From the NCBI GenBank assembly GCA_032717465.1, contig CM064713.1, positions 501,501 to 565,500 on the forward strand: a stretch of DNA of 64,000 nucleotides. Reading direction: 5' to 3'. Within the stretch, counting starts at the first letter, position 1, and the number at the start of each line of letters is the position of its first letter. Positions 22,090 through 31,794 of the stretch are shown here, one piece after another. This DNA is from Coenobita brevimanus (Eukaryota; Arthropoda; Malacostraca; Decapoda; Coenobitidae). The translations under genes were made by a program, and so were the position numbers. The notes under the pieces were generated by a model that searched no databases, was not told where the DNA came from, and saw only the letters and a program-made list of their open reading frames with translations.

Positions 22090-22147
<58 letters not shown>
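21985..22147. repeat. (GA)n and (GT)n
   Basis: (GA)n about 21985-22010 with a G-tract, and (GT)n 22093-22146. Confidence 0.93.
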
Positions 22148-22148
<1 letters not shown>

Positions 22149-22214
22149 GGGCCGGGTGGGTCTCATATCAATAAATTTGAGATTATATCCACCCGAAATG
22201 CAGAAAATACTCCA

Positions 22215-22440
22215 CAGTCTCACAATGGAGGGAAGGAGGGAGGGGAGAGAGAGTAAACAGGGGATGGAGGAGGGAGAAGGATAGAGGAGGAGGGGGAGGG
22301 GAGAGGCTGAGTAGGGGATAGGGGGGAGAGAAAGATAGAGAAAGGATAGCGGGCAGAGAAAACAGATGGAAAAAAGTAGTGAGTAGAAGAAAGGAGAGAT
22401 GCAAGGGGAGAATGTTATGGGTAAAAGCGAGAGGTGGAGA
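22215..22440. repeat. Purine-rich GGGAGA block
   Basis: GGAGGGAGG and GAGAAAG low complexity immediately before a tRNA-like segment. Confidence 0.8.
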
Positions 22441-22442
22441 AA

Positions 22443-22505
22443 GTGGTGGTCAGGTGGTTATAGAAGTAGTCTGCTGTTTGAATGTACGCCAGTTCGATCC
22501 TAACT
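22443..22505 (+). repeat. tRNA-like sequence, possible SINE head
   Basis: GTGGTCAGGTGGTTA resembles an A box and CAGTTCGATCCTAAC resembles a B box, about 35 bases apart. The T-stem pairs only partly, so a working tRNA is unlikely. A SINE or tRNA pseudogene fits better. The downstream body 22506-22780 shows no obvious tail. Confidence 0.35.
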
Positions 22506-22783
22506 TTACACAACAACCACCGTCACGTCATAAAACACCCCGCTGATATCACACACCAATCCTGAATGAGGCAGTCCTTAAATGTGCTCAGTATAGACGG
22601 TGGGTAATGGCGCCAAAGTGGTGACATGCGAAAGTTTGGCCGGTAGGAGGATTACTGAGCCTTAAGGAACGGGGTCTGAAATCTGTGGCCGGAGTTGGAC
22701 GCGTAGAAAAAATATAAGGGAGGAATATTCAGCAGGTTATTATGACAGGAGAAAGAGAGAGTCAAGATGTTAATGATCGCGGC

Positions 22784-22885
22784 ATCTAACCCTTCCAGCC
22801 CAATTAATCTCTCCTGAACTTAATCAAATCACCTGGGGATAGGAACAACATAGAGTATCACTTAACTGAAGGGACTGGAGTGGCA
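22784..22885. mobile_element. Family C copy, degraded
   Basis: Starts TCTAACCCTTCCAGCCC, continues TTAATCAAATCACCTGGGGA and ends TTAACTGAAGGGACTGG, the two ends being inverse. Confidence 0.55.
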
Positions 22886-23137
22886 TGGGAGTCCTTGTTT
22901 TACCACTTTTTATGCATATCAGGGATTGCAAAACTCCTCCCTCGTTTTCACACAGGACGGGGTGCGGTTGGGGATATTCCTGAAATCTGGTGGGGCGATA
23001 CCTGTGAGAGAGAAAGAGAGAGAGGGTGAGAGAGTAGTGTTGGTCAAGAGAGTGGTGTTGGTGTGACAGATGTGCACTGCAGTTGGTGTCTGTCTTGGGA
23101 AGGTAGGTTGTAGATTGAGAAGCGTCATATAAAATCC

Positions 23138-23308
23138 TCAATCATTTCTTCCGGAGTTCGTGATGCAACTTTTCGTTTCTAGTTGCTACCAGACGAATTT
23201 ATTTACCTTAGGAGAGCCACTTAAGTTAAAAAAACATCACTTAAGTCGGACAAAACCTCGGGATAACCAGGATGAAAACTTAAGCGTCATCATAGTGAAT
23301 GGGTTAAT
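23138..23308. mobile_element. Family C palindromic element
   Basis: The left arm has GTTGCTACCAGACGAATTTA. The right arm has GGGATAACCAGGATGAAAAC, then GCGTCATCATAGTGAATGGG and TTAAT. The ends and core positions match other C copies. Non-coding. Confidence 0.6.
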
Positions 23309-23899
23309 ATGTCTTATCCATCCCTCAACACATTCACTCAGACAACCTCATCTTCATTTCATTCTTGGTATTTCTCACCGATTTTGTTCGGCAGAGGATA
23401 GAGTTTTATAACTTAGGGAGGATTAAAGACGGACTTAATTATTTCCTTCACACTCAGACGGTTCTCCTGATCCAAATATAATCGCGTGGTAATCAGCAGG
23501 AACCAATCACAAAAATCCGTCATAGTACTGAAGGGGTTATGGTTAGTGACTGTGAGCTTAATGTGGTGAGATTGTGAGGGAAGAGATGGAGGACTTCTTA
23601 CCCCTACGTCTCAGAATCACTCTCTCCACGTCCGAGGTTGTGAAGATGGTGATGGGAATGGTGGAAATACCGATCTACAAAGGCGATTCCAGCATAAAGA
23701 ATGAAAGAATATTGGAGGGGGGGTTCAGTATTTCATTATTCATTACTGACAGAGGTTCCTCAGTAGATCTTGGCCTAGAGTCGAGCAAGGAGATACTGGC
23801 AAATAAGCTGTGATTATTTCTTTCACTTATGTTTTCCAGAAGACTATGTTTGGTGTCTGCACTAACAAAATTCAACGCCTTTTCCGTTTGTTGGCTGAA

Positions 23900-23946
23900 T
23901 AAATAAATAGATAGATAAATAGATAGATAGATAGATAGATAAATAA
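23900..23946. repeat. (GATA)n/(AAAT)n microsatellite
   Basis: AAAT, GATA and AAAT units run together. This resembles the tails of the LINE 3' ends, but no LINE terminal block is visible upstream. 23309-23899 is unrecognised spacer with a possible C end near 23534 (CTGAAGGGGTTA). Confidence 0.85.
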
Positions 23947-24018
23947 AATTGAAATATTGCGTAGCTAAAAGAAGAGTGAGCCCAGACCCCCAGGACTCCT
24001 TCCTCCTGGCCTATGAAA

Positions 24019-24130
24019 ATGATGATAGTGAACGGAAGAGACAGGAGAGGATAGGAGACGTGACAGAGAGGATAGAGAAGAAGTGATAGTGAACGGGAGA
24101 GACAAGAGAGGAGAGGAGAGAGGATAGGAA
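24019..24130. repeat. Duplicated GATAGTGAACGG unit
   Basis: GATAGTGAACGGAAGAGACA at about 24023 recurs as GATAGTGAACGGGAGAGACA at about 24087, each followed by GAGAGGATAGG-like sequence. Confidence 0.75.
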
Positions 24131-24238
24131 AGAAGGTTAATGGGGCTGGAGTGAACTTTCTTAGCTAAAATGAAGTATAATATTATGATAAGATTAATAC
24201 CTGTACCTAGTGTTGATACTCAAAAACTCACTCTCACC

Positions 24239-24310
24239 TGGATAAGGTAATCTGGCTTTAGCAGGTAAGAAAGCACTAGAGTTGCCCTGACCATAAGAGC
24301 GTTTAATGCT
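24239..24310. mobile_element. Family C-related right half
   Basis: Reads CACCTGGATAAGGTAATCTG, then AAGCACTAGAGTTGCCCTGA and CCATAAGAGCGTTTAAT. The segment at 31795-31873 shares this arrangement (GCTAGAGCTGCTCCCACCAT, AAGAGGGTTAA), which defines a subtype of C. Confidence 0.5.
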
Positions 24311-24639
24311 ATCTTCTTTTTCATGTTCCTCAGAATCTTTAATTTCCTTCACTTCACTCTGATTTTAAGTCTTCTGTGTTATTATATTCGGTTTCATAAT
24401 TTATACCCATTTCTAGCTCATTTACCTGTACATTTATTTCGTCCCTTAAATCATATAAATTTTCTTTTACCCTTTATCGTTGTCTTGTCTTTACGGTTGT
24501 CCCTTACTCTTTATCTTGTCTTAGTTCTCGCCTTAATTTTTTTACTCTTTATACTTCCTGAGTCTTTATTGATAATTGGTTTTTATATTCCTTTACCCCA
24601 TCTTTACTTGCTTATTGCCATTAGTCCTTTCCTCAATAT

Positions 24640-24862
24640 TTACTTAGTTTTTGCCATTTTCTTTTATTCTATCTTTATTTATTTTTTGCCATTTCCTTCA
24701 CTCTGTCTTTACTTGTTTGCCATTTTCTTTTATTCTATCTTTACTTACCTTTTTGCCATATCCTTTACTGTTTCTTTATTTTTTGCCATTTCCTTTATTC
24801 TTCTTTACTTTTTTTGCCATATCCTTTACTCTGTCTTTATTTTTTTGCCTTTTCCTTTCCTC
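24640..24862. repeat. T-rich minisatellite, about 34 bp
   Basis: About seven degenerate units built on TTTTTGCCATTTCCTTTATT and CTCTGTCTTTA. The frame is Phe/Leu-rich low complexity. Confidence 0.8.
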
Positions 24863-24899
24863 TTGCCTCCCCCTGGTGTCAGTAGGACCAGTAGGACAA

Positions 24900-25397
24900 G
24901 GCAGTACATCGTGTGCCCTCCCTTGCCCTCTCATACTCCTCCCCTCCCTCCCCTCTCCCTTTCCTCCCTCCCCCTTCCCCTTCGGCTTCTTACCCTCCCT
25001 TCCTCAATACCTTATGTGACATACTTCAAGTCTTGGTGACCCTCTTCCCCCCCCCCCACTCACAGCTGCTCTTCGCCCCCCCTCTCCCCTCCCCTTCCTC
25101 CTCCCCCAGCACTCCTTACCCTTCCCTCTCTCTTGCTTTCTCCTTCTCTTTTTCACTGCTTTCTCTCTTTTTCTCCCTTCCCTTCTGAATCAGTACTTTC
25201 CCCGTCCTTTCTTCTCTCTTCCTCTCCCCCTCCCCGCATTCGCTTTCCCCTGCTGTTCTCTCTTACTTCCTTTCTCTTTTCTTTCACTGCTTTTTCCTCT
25301 CTTTCTTTGGTACTTTCTTCGTCTCCCTCTGTTTGTTTAAGTTCTACCTTCCATTTTAAAACATATTCCATTTTATTCTTTTCTTTAACCCCCTCTC

Positions 25398-25472
<75 letters not shown>

Positions 25473-25500
25473 TCCCTGCTCCTCTTTCCCTCCCTCCCTC
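24900..25500. repeat. Pyrimidine-rich block with (CT)n
   Basis: CCCTCC/CTTCC low complexity with (CT)n at about 25399-25469. It flips to purine-rich at about 25548. Confidence 0.9.
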
Positions 25501-25547
25501 CGTCTCTCACATAAATTTGGACATGTTATCTAAAGGGCAATTGTGGA

Positions 25548-25722
25548 CGCTGTGGGTAAGGGAAGGAGGGAGGGAGGAAGGGAGGGAGGGAGGGAAGAAG
25601 AGGGGAGGAAGGAGGAAAAGAGGAGGGAGGGGGAAGGAAGGAAGAAAGGTAGAGACGAGGAGGCAAAGGAGGAAAGGGGTGGTACTATAAGATGGAGGGG
25701 AGAAAGGGGAATATAAGTGGCA

Positions 25723-25758
<36 letters not shown>

Positions 25759-25770
25759 AAGGAAGAGGCG
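25548..25770. repeat. Purine-rich GGGAGG block
   Basis: GGAGGGAGGAAGG units and (GA)n at 25728-25755. Opposite strand bias to the block 50 bp upstream. Confidence 0.88.
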
Positions 25771-25874
25771 GAGAAACGGAGAGAGGAATAAAGTAAAAAA
25801 TAAAGATAGGAAGAAGAGAAGGCTATTGATGAAGGTTGGGAAATGCGAAAATGAAAGGAAGAAGAGGAAAGATG

Positions 25875-26055
25875 CTGGAAGGAAGGAGAGAACGAAAGCA
25901 GGAAGGAAGGAGAGAACGAAAGCAGGAAGGAAGGAGAGAAAGAAAGCAGGAAGGAAGGAGAGAACGAAAGCAGGAAGGAAGGAGGGAATGAAAGCAGGAA
26001 GGAAGGAGAGAAAGAAAGCAGGAAGGAAGGAGAGAGAGAAAGCAGGAAGGAGAGG
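25875..26055. repeat. 24-bp minisatellite, about 7.5 copies
   Basis: Unit: AGGAAGGAAGGAGAGAACGA plus AAGC. Because 24 is a multiple of three, one frame stays open as Lys-Ala-Gly-Arg-Lys-Glu-Arg repeats. No gene context supports translation. Confidence 0.93.
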
Positions 26056-26072
26056 AAAGATGGAGGAAAGAA

Positions 26073-26262
26073 CGTTAACCCTCTTGAGCAGATGACACAT
26101 ATCCTTTATTTTATTCTTGCTGTCTATGAAGGATATTAGACAGCTTAGGAGAGATTTTGTTTTCTTCACTGGAGGAGTTAGAATTGTTTGTTAGTCTTTA
26201 TTAACCCCTTCACTACTAGGCCGCTCCCTTAACCTTAAGAAATTGTCTGGTAATATCAAGGA
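26073..26262. mobile_element. Family C fragments, two in a row
   Basis: First: TTAACCCTCTTGAGCAGATG with TTCTTGCTGTCT and a degenerate GGAGGAGTTAG end. Second: TTAACCCCTTCACTACTAGG followed by AAATTGTCTGG. Confidence 0.55.
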
Positions 26263-26289
26263 TTTACTCAAGGAAGGTGTCACTGTCTT

Positions 26290-26628
26290 GAAGATGTTAA
26301 TAGAAAGATGGAAAAATAGGAAGAAATGAGGACAGAAAATTGAGAAGAGAAGTGAAGGTAAAATGAAAAGAATGGATAGAGGAATGAACGTGAAGTAGAG
26401 AAGGCGGAAGAGGAAGATGGCAAGGAAAGAAGGAGCAAGGAGGAACAGAGAGGAGCAAGACACGAGTAAGATGGGAGAAATGGAAGACAGAGAGAGGATA
26501 AGAAAAGAAGCTGGAAGAGGAAAGATAAAATAGGGACAAGACAAGAGGAAGAGAAATGGAGAAAATGGAGGAGAGAAAGGTAGGAAAGATAAAGTAGCGA
26601 CGAGACAGGATAAAGAGAAATGAGAAAA

Positions 26629-26676
<48 letters not shown>
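26290..26676. repeat. Purine-rich block with (GA)n
   Basis: GGAAGA/GAAAGG low complexity with ACGAGACAGGATAAAG-like duplications near 26530-26620, ending in (GA)n at 26633-26676. Confidence 0.88.
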
Positions 26677-26680
<4 letters not shown>

Positions 26681-26725
26681 GATAAATGAGGAAAGAGAGA
26701 TTCACCAAACTTACATAACCACGAA

Positions 26726-26817
26726 TCCTTTCACTACGATGAGGCTTTCTCCAGTTTGATCAGGCTGTTATCAGGCCTTTTAAACTTTGCAATGTTGTCT
26801 ATGCTCTTCCAGTGTTG
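26726..26817. mobile_element. Family C fragment
   Basis: Begins AATCCTTTCACTACGATGAG, a C end. A short duplication of TGTTGTCTATGCTCT follows at about 26792-26826. Confidence 0.45.
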
Positions 26818-26910
26818 TCTATGCTCTGGTCACTTTAACTAGGCATAAAATTGTCATCTCCCCATCTTAAATGCTGAACTGTAACAAGAGATGAATAAGC
26901 GAATGTAGGT
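26818..26910. mobile_element. Family B left half, fused to A
   Basis: Reads CACTTTAACTAGGCATAAAA then TTGTCATCTCCCCATCTTAA and GCTGAACTGTAACAAGAG, the left half of B. It stops where a family A right arm begins. Confidence 0.7.
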
Positions 26911-26982
26911 GTAATAAGTAAAATAAACCGCTTTGGAAGAGGTGTTAGGGAGTTTCTTTAACCGACGAGAATACGGATCCTT
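26911..26982. mobile_element. Family A right half (chimera with B)
   Basis: TAATAAGTAAAATAAACCGC, then GGAAGAGGTGTTAGGGAG and TTTAACCGACGAGAATACGG, a complete A right arm without its left arm. Confidence 0.78.
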
Positions 26983-27122
26983 ATCTACCAGTTATCGAAA
27001 TCTTAGAGTTCATCGGGGGGGAGGGGGGGTTGGAATATTGAAAAAAAAAAATAAAATAAAATAAAGAGCATTTGATCCAACACTAAGAGGATTCCCCAAA
27101 CCCCTTTTAGCTCAGTTGGTGG

Positions 27123-27484
27123 TAATATGTGGTCAGATTGTACAGACGATTTGAGTAGTAACCAAGGAGACTCATGGACCTCATGTGTGGTCAGATTGGA
27201 GAGTCGATTTGAGTAGTAACCAAGGAGACTTATATGTACCTCATGTGTAGTCAGATTGGAGAGTCGATTTGAGTAGTAACCAAGGAGACGCATTTCTTCC
27301 TCATGTGTAGTCAGATTGGAGAGTCAATTTGAGTAGTAACCAAGGAGACTCATTTCTGCCTCATGTGTAGTCAGATTGGAGAGTCAATTTGAGTAGTAAC
27401 CAAGGAGACGCATGTCTGCCTCATGTGCAGTCAGATTGGAGAGTCAATTTGGATAGGAACCAAGGAGATTCATTTGTGCCTCAT
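27123..27484. repeat. 60-bp tandem repeat, 6 copies
   Basis: Five units are exactly 60 bp (starting 27181, 27241, 27301, 27361, 27421) after a 58-bp first unit. The core is CATGTGTAGTCAGATTGGAG with GAGTAGTAACCAAGGAGAC. Variants GAGTCGATTT and GAGTCAATTT group in the first and last copies respectively. A lone inverse unit lies at 28014-28054. There are no unique spacers between units. Confidence 0.95.
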
Positions 27485-27876
27485 AACTAAGACCCATAGA
27501 ATATATTACAATCTCGAATTTTTGAAGTTAATGATAGGGTCCAGTTATGCCAAGTGAAAAAAGACTTATCAAAACTCATCACTTCCTTCTTCCATTCCTT
27601 TATAATTTTCTTCTTCGTTATCGGTTTTCTCTTTCTCCTTGTCGTTTTAGCTTTGTTCCTATGCTTCTTTGAAATGTAATACTACCTACTAAAATATAAT
27701 ACGTTTTCTGTCTGTATTTTCCCTCTGCCTACGACCGCCAGTCTTTTAATCGCAGTATAATCAGACATCTTGATAAAACGATCTTGAATTTGGTTGTACT
27801 TTATTTTTTTTTATTCATTTATTTATTTAGGGGAAGCACAACCTTGAAGGCTTGCTCTGCTTTTTTTCATCATTGC

Positions 27877-27880
<4 letters not shown>
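27485..27880. other. Unique AT-rich spacer
   Basis: No gene or repeat is recognised apart from short TTTA runs at 27812-27828. Confidence 0.5.

Positions 27881-27957
<77 letters not shown>
27881..27957. repeat. (CA)n microsatellite
   Basis: About 38 CA units without interruption. Confidence 0.96.
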
Positions 27958-28013
27958 CAGATATTAAGTTGTTCTTGCATGAATTTCGATGACCCTAGTA
28001 AGAGGTAGGAATG

Positions 28014-28054
28014 AAGTCTCCTTGGTTGCTAGTCAGATCTGACCACACTTGATA
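28014..28054 (-). repeat. Lone inverse copy of the 60-bp unit
   Basis: The minus strand reads AAGTGTGGTCAGATCTGACT then AGCAACCAAGGAGACTTC, matching the unit arrayed at 27123-27484. Confidence 0.75.
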
Positions 28055-28098
28055 TTCTCGCCAGTTAAAGAGGCTTCCTAACGCATTTTGCTCACCAG
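28055..28098. mobile_element. Family A left-end fragment
   Basis: Reads ATTCTCGCCAGTTAAAGAGG then CTTCCTAACGCATTTTGC, the outer part of an A arm. It is joined to the lone 60-bp unit and followed by TTTA repeats. Confidence 0.6.
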
Positions 28099-28167
28099 TT
28101 TATTTATTTATTTATTGCTTTGTTTATTTTATTTATTTCCTTATGTTTTATTTTATTTTATTTAGAT

Positions 28168-28264
28168 ATGTAAATGGCGGGGGACAGGGCGACTTGGAGG
28201 CGATTTGTTTGTGGCCACCCCAAACGGGATTGAGGCGTCTGGCAATAGATAGATAGATAGATTA
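28168..28264 (+). mobile_element. LINE 3' end with GATA tail
   Basis: GGCGATTTGTTTGTGGCCAC, then ACGGGATTGAGGCGTCTGGC, then AATAGATAGATAGATAGAT. Plus sense, severely 5'-truncated (under 100 bp). Confidence 0.8.
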
Positions 28265-28395
28265 TTTTTATTTTTGTATTGGCACGTTAATAATTTCTAA
28301 AGTGTTATTTATGAAGTCAATATCGATGATGGAAATATATAAAGTGCATGAGAATAATATAGATGCAATTTTAAAAGTAAAATGGTAAGGAACAC

Positions 28396-28545
28396 AGCAC
28401 TCTTTTCACCTTAACCTTGTCCAGATTTTCGTCTTTAATCACTTTATTGCACGTAAGTGGCCGAAAAAGACAACTCTGCGGCTTCCTTTCCATAGCACTT
28501 CTTCGTGACTAATATCTTACTGTAGTGATATTTTTTCTTTTCACT
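28396..28545. mobile_element. Family B partial copy (reverse)
   Basis: CTTTTCACCTTAACCTTGTC, CAGATTTTCGTC, a GGCCGAAAAAGACAACTCTG stretch and CCATAGCACTTCTTCGTGAC. Relative to B1 it is reversed and lacks one arm. Confidence 0.75.
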
Positions 28546-28550
28546 TCAGC

Positions 28551-28626
28551 ATTAACTCATTCACTCCGATGACGTCTTTTTTAATTGTTCTTGTTATTTT
28601 GTAAAGTATTTTATTCAGCTTTAGAG
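28551..28626. mobile_element. Family C left half
   Basis: ATTAACTCATTCACTCCGAT, GACGTCTTTT, then AGTATTTTATTCAGCTTTAG. Confidence 0.65.
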
Positions 28627-28630
28627 TGAC

Positions 28631-28857
28631 TAGGACCGTATTTTCGCTAGTCAAAGAAGTTCCCTAACACCTCTTCCCAAGCGACCTATTTTGCTTATTA
28701 CTCCTTACTGTCCTCCTCTGTGTCAATTGAATCATCCCAGCACCACCACACGCAGCATAAATAACAGACAGATTGATATTAACCGGCCGTATCCAACAAT
28801 AAATCGCTAAGGAAGAGGTGTTGGTAGCTTCCATAACCGACGAGAATGACGACCCTA
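28631..28857. mobile_element. Family A palindromic element, copy A3
   Basis: Starts TAGGACCGTATTTTCGCTAG and ends CCGACGAGAATGACGACCCT plus A, with inverse arms of about 60 bp. The core has ACGCAGCATAAATAAC. The ends TAGG and CCTA suggest a TA-flanked palindrome. Confidence 0.85.
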
Positions 28858-28877
28858 GAATTGGAGGGGTTAGCTTC

Positions 28878-28960
28878 ATCCTTCATTAACCCCTTCAGGT
28901 CGAGAGAGATCCCTAAGATGAGAAAAATCGTCTGGTGGGAGAAAGACTAACAAATACATA
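28878..28960. mobile_element. Family C fragment
   Basis: CATTAACCCCTTCAGGTCGA, then GATGAGAAAAATCGTCTGGT. Confidence 0.6.
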
Positions 28961-28980
28961 ATCTTAGTCTAGCGGTGAAA

Positions 28981-29033
28981 GATGGAAAGAAGACAGTATT
29001 AAGCCAAGTTAGAGTGAGGGGAGTATAGTACCC
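28981..29033. mobile_element. Family B terminal fragment
   Basis: TTAAGCCAAGTTAGAGTGAG then GGGAGTATAGTAC, one complete B terminus that runs into the 18-bp array. Confidence 0.7.
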
Positions 29034-29224
29034 TTCCTAACTTCTCTACCCTTCCTAATTTCTCCAACCTTCCTAACTTCTCCAACCTTCCTAACTCCTC
29101 CAACCTTCCTAACTTCCCTGACGTTCCTAACTTCATTACCCTTCCCAACTCCTCAAACCTTCCTAACTTTTTACCATCCTAACTTCTCTACCCTTCCTAA
29201 CTTCTCTGACCTTCCTATCCTCTC
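29031..29224. repeat. 18-bp minisatellite, about 11 copies
   Basis: Unit close to CTTCCTAACTTCTCCAAC with copies ending in CTAC, CAAC or TGAC. Confidence 0.92.
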
Positions 29225-29423
29225 AAGACTATCACCTCTGGCCTTCAGGTGGGCTGGGAAGGGTTAGGGATCAGCCTAGAGTTAGAAAAAAAGCATACCA
29301 TAGGGAATTTTAGCCAGACTGTTAGAGATTAGATACGGGCGCTTAGATGTATGGTGGTGCATTGTTGGTGACTGTGGCAGGGGTAAACTTGGGGGGTGTC
29401 TTTGATGGGTTTATTCTTGAAGG

Positions 29424-29426
<3 letters not shown>

Positions 29427-29511
<85 letters not shown>

Positions 29512-29543
29512 TCATGCTTGTCTCCATTTCTGTAACTCCTTTC

Positions 29544-29596
<53 letters not shown>
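29427..29596. repeat. (TC)n and (GT)n
   Basis: (TC)n 29427-29507, about 40 units, and (GT)n 29546-29596, separated by about 38 bp. Confidence 0.95.
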
Positions 29597-29598
<2 letters not shown>

Positions 29599-29743
29599 AG
29601 TTCACCGTATTCTGTTTGGAATGTTTTAATATTGTGTTTTGTCTTTAACGGAGACAATGTAGCGCTGTTTTCACATGTACACGTTTCTGTATTCGCCTGT
29701 CTTGTGGATTTTGCCAAGTGTTTTTCCTTCCTTTGTTCTGTTA

Positions 29744-30122
29744 TAAAAAAAAAAAGTCCTAATCTTATTCTTCATCATCTTGTTCCTCCTCTTCCTCCTC
29801 CTCCTCCTTTCTTTCTTTCTTTCTTCTTCTTCTTTCTTTCTTTCTTCTTCTTCATCTTCTTTCTTTCTTTCTTCTTCTTCATCTTCTTTCTTTCTTTCTT
29901 CTTCTTCATCTTCTTTCTTTCTTTCTTCTTCTTCATCTTCTTTCTTTCTTTCTTCTTCTTCATCTTCTTTCTTTCTTTCTTCTTCTTCATCTTCTTTCTT
30001 TCTTTCTTCTTCTTCATCTTCTTTCTTTCTTTCTTCTTCTTCATCTTCTTTCTTTCTTTCTTCTTCTTCATCTTCTTTCTTTCTTTCTTCTTCTACTCCT
30101 TCGTCTTTCATCATCATCATCG

Positions 30123-30153
<31 letters not shown>

Positions 30154-30338
30154 TTTCTTCTTCTTCTTCTTTCTACTTCTTCTTCTTCTTCTTTCTACTT
30201 CTTCTTCTTCTTTCTACTTCTTCTTCTTCTTTCTTCTTCTTCTTCTTCTTCTTCATCTTCATCTTCTTCTTCTTTCATCTTCTTTCATATTCTTCATCAT
30301 CATCATCTTCATCTTCTTCTTCTTCTTTCATCTTCTTC

Positions 30339-30374
<36 letters not shown>

Positions 30375-30376
30375 TT
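29744..30376. repeat. 27-bp minisatellite in a CTT/CAT trinucleotide mosaic
   Basis: After an A-tract at 29744-29754, a 27-bp unit made of TTCATC and TTCTTTCTTTCTTTCTTC is repeated about nine times at about 29830-30085. (CAT)n follows at 30112-30153, then (CTT)n with CTA variants and (CAT)n to 30374. The open frames on both strands (Lys/Glu/Arg/Met or Phe/Leu/Ser) exist because 27 and 3 are in register. Confidence 0.93.
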
Positions 30377-30382
30377 CAAAAA

Positions 30383-30468
30383 CTATATTAGCCAGCCGGA
30401 TGCAAAGATAAATCGGTAAGGAAGGGGTGTTAGGGAGCTTCCTTAATCGCCAAGAATACGTACCGTAG
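30383..30468. mobile_element. Family A right half, copy A4
   Basis: ATATTAGCCAGCCGGATGCA, then AAATCGGTAAGGAAGGGGTG, TTAGGGAGCTTCCTTAATCG and GAATACGTACC. The left half is missing and replaced by the (CAT)n tract. Confidence 0.75.
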
Positions 30469-30496
30469 AGGCAAGAGGCAAGGTCTCGTAATCCAG

Positions 30497-30612
30497 AACA
30501 TTTAAGATTAAGGGATTGATTAAGTGATTGAGAGGTGATTAAGTGATTGATAAGTGTTTTAAGTGATTGATAAGTGATTAAGTAATTGATTAAGATTTAA
30601 GATTAAGTTTTA
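30497..30612. repeat. Degenerate ATTAAGTGATTGATAAGTG repeat
   Basis: About six imperfect AAGTGATTGAT units within 110 bp. Confidence 0.75.
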
Positions 30613-30694
30613 ACCAAAGTCGACAAACCTCCAGTCACCTTTGCGAGATTGAACATAATATACTCATAAGGATGTTAATTTGCAGGATTTTTCT

Positions 30695-30715
30695 TCTTCT
30701 TCTTCTTTCATCTTC

Positions 30716-30775
<60 letters not shown>

Positions 30776-30795
30776 TTCTTCTTCTTCTTTTCTTC
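30695..30795. repeat. (CTT)n(CAT)n(CTT)n
   Basis: A long CAT tract, about 30717-30773, flanked by CTT runs. Same composition as 30112-30374, 400 bp upstream. Confidence 0.93.
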
Positions 30796-31180
30796 ATGTT
30801 TTTGACAACTGAGCGCCTGGATAAGTTGTACAGCTTATTGACAGCTGTGAGGAGAGTACATTTAGTCTGGTACAGTACTTACACTTGTTACCGCAGAAAT
30901 TTGGACGTGGGAAGCGAATCATAATTACACGTAACTTAATTCTTGTCATAAATTTTCAACGTCTGTGAGAAGGAGCTCGTAGATATTGCCAGGACTAATA
31001 TTTACTGTTTATTTACTCATCTATTTCAGGTAAGGAGGAGGACTGGAGACAGGTGAAAGGCAGTGGTGGGGAGAGGCATGGTGGTGGTGGTGGTGTGTGA
31101 GGGTAAGTGCATTTGGATAGCGTTTTGTGCTGGCCTGAGTCAGGATGATGGATTTGGAGTCTTTATACGCCTCCTTTCTT
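30796..31180. other. Unique spacer
   Basis: Includes a GGTGGTGGTGG stretch near 31078-31096. No gene is recognised. Confidence 0.45.

Positions 31181-31181
<1 letters not shown>

Positions 31182-31229
<48 letters not shown>
31182..31229. repeat. Compound (GT)n(GA)n
   Basis: GT units pass directly into GA units at about 31201. This is the reverse complement of the (TC)n(AC)n compounds elsewhere. Confidence 0.95.
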
Positions 31230-31231
<2 letters not shown>

Positions 31232-31264
31232 CATCATATTTTGTCCTTTGTGTTGGTGCGGAAA

Positions 31265-31670
31265 TCTATTTTTTTTTTTCCCCCTCTTTGTTCCCCCATC
31301 TCCTATGCGATGTGATCCTTTCCATTTCCTCTGCACTTCTCCATCCCCCGGTTTTCCCTTTTCTCATCTTTCTTTCCCATCCACTCACATATTTTTTTTT
31401 ATTTCCCTTTCTCCAGCTCTTCCCCTCTTTTATCATCTTCATGTTTTTCATCACTCCATCCTCCCGATCTTACCTTCTTTCCTCTATCGCTCTTTGCTTT
31501 TCTTATATATTCTTCCTTCCTCTCACATCTTGTCTTCATTCCTTCATCGTCATTTCACTTCTTGTCTCTCTGTCATGTCACCGTCCTTTCCCATCTCTCC
31601 TCTCCCTCTTCCTTCCCTCCTTTCCTCCAAGTCCTCCCTTTCTTTCTTTTCGCCTTTTCTTAGCTCTTGT
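31265..31670. repeat. Pyrimidine-rich block
   Basis: TTCC/CTCC low complexity, without a clear unit. Confidence 0.8.
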
Positions 31671-31794
31671 TGCTACAGTCAGGCTCTCATGACTTACTCT
31701 TAGTTGAGTATAATAATTTGCCTTTAGCTAGAAAAGAATACAAGAGTTTTTCGTATCAGGAGGGTGGTATATTAAAACGCTCTTAATTCCTGTA

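Noticed and set aside
27123..27484. CRISPR-like regular array
   Set aside because: Units are contiguous 60-bp tandem repeats with no unique spacers, and the context is eukaryotic.
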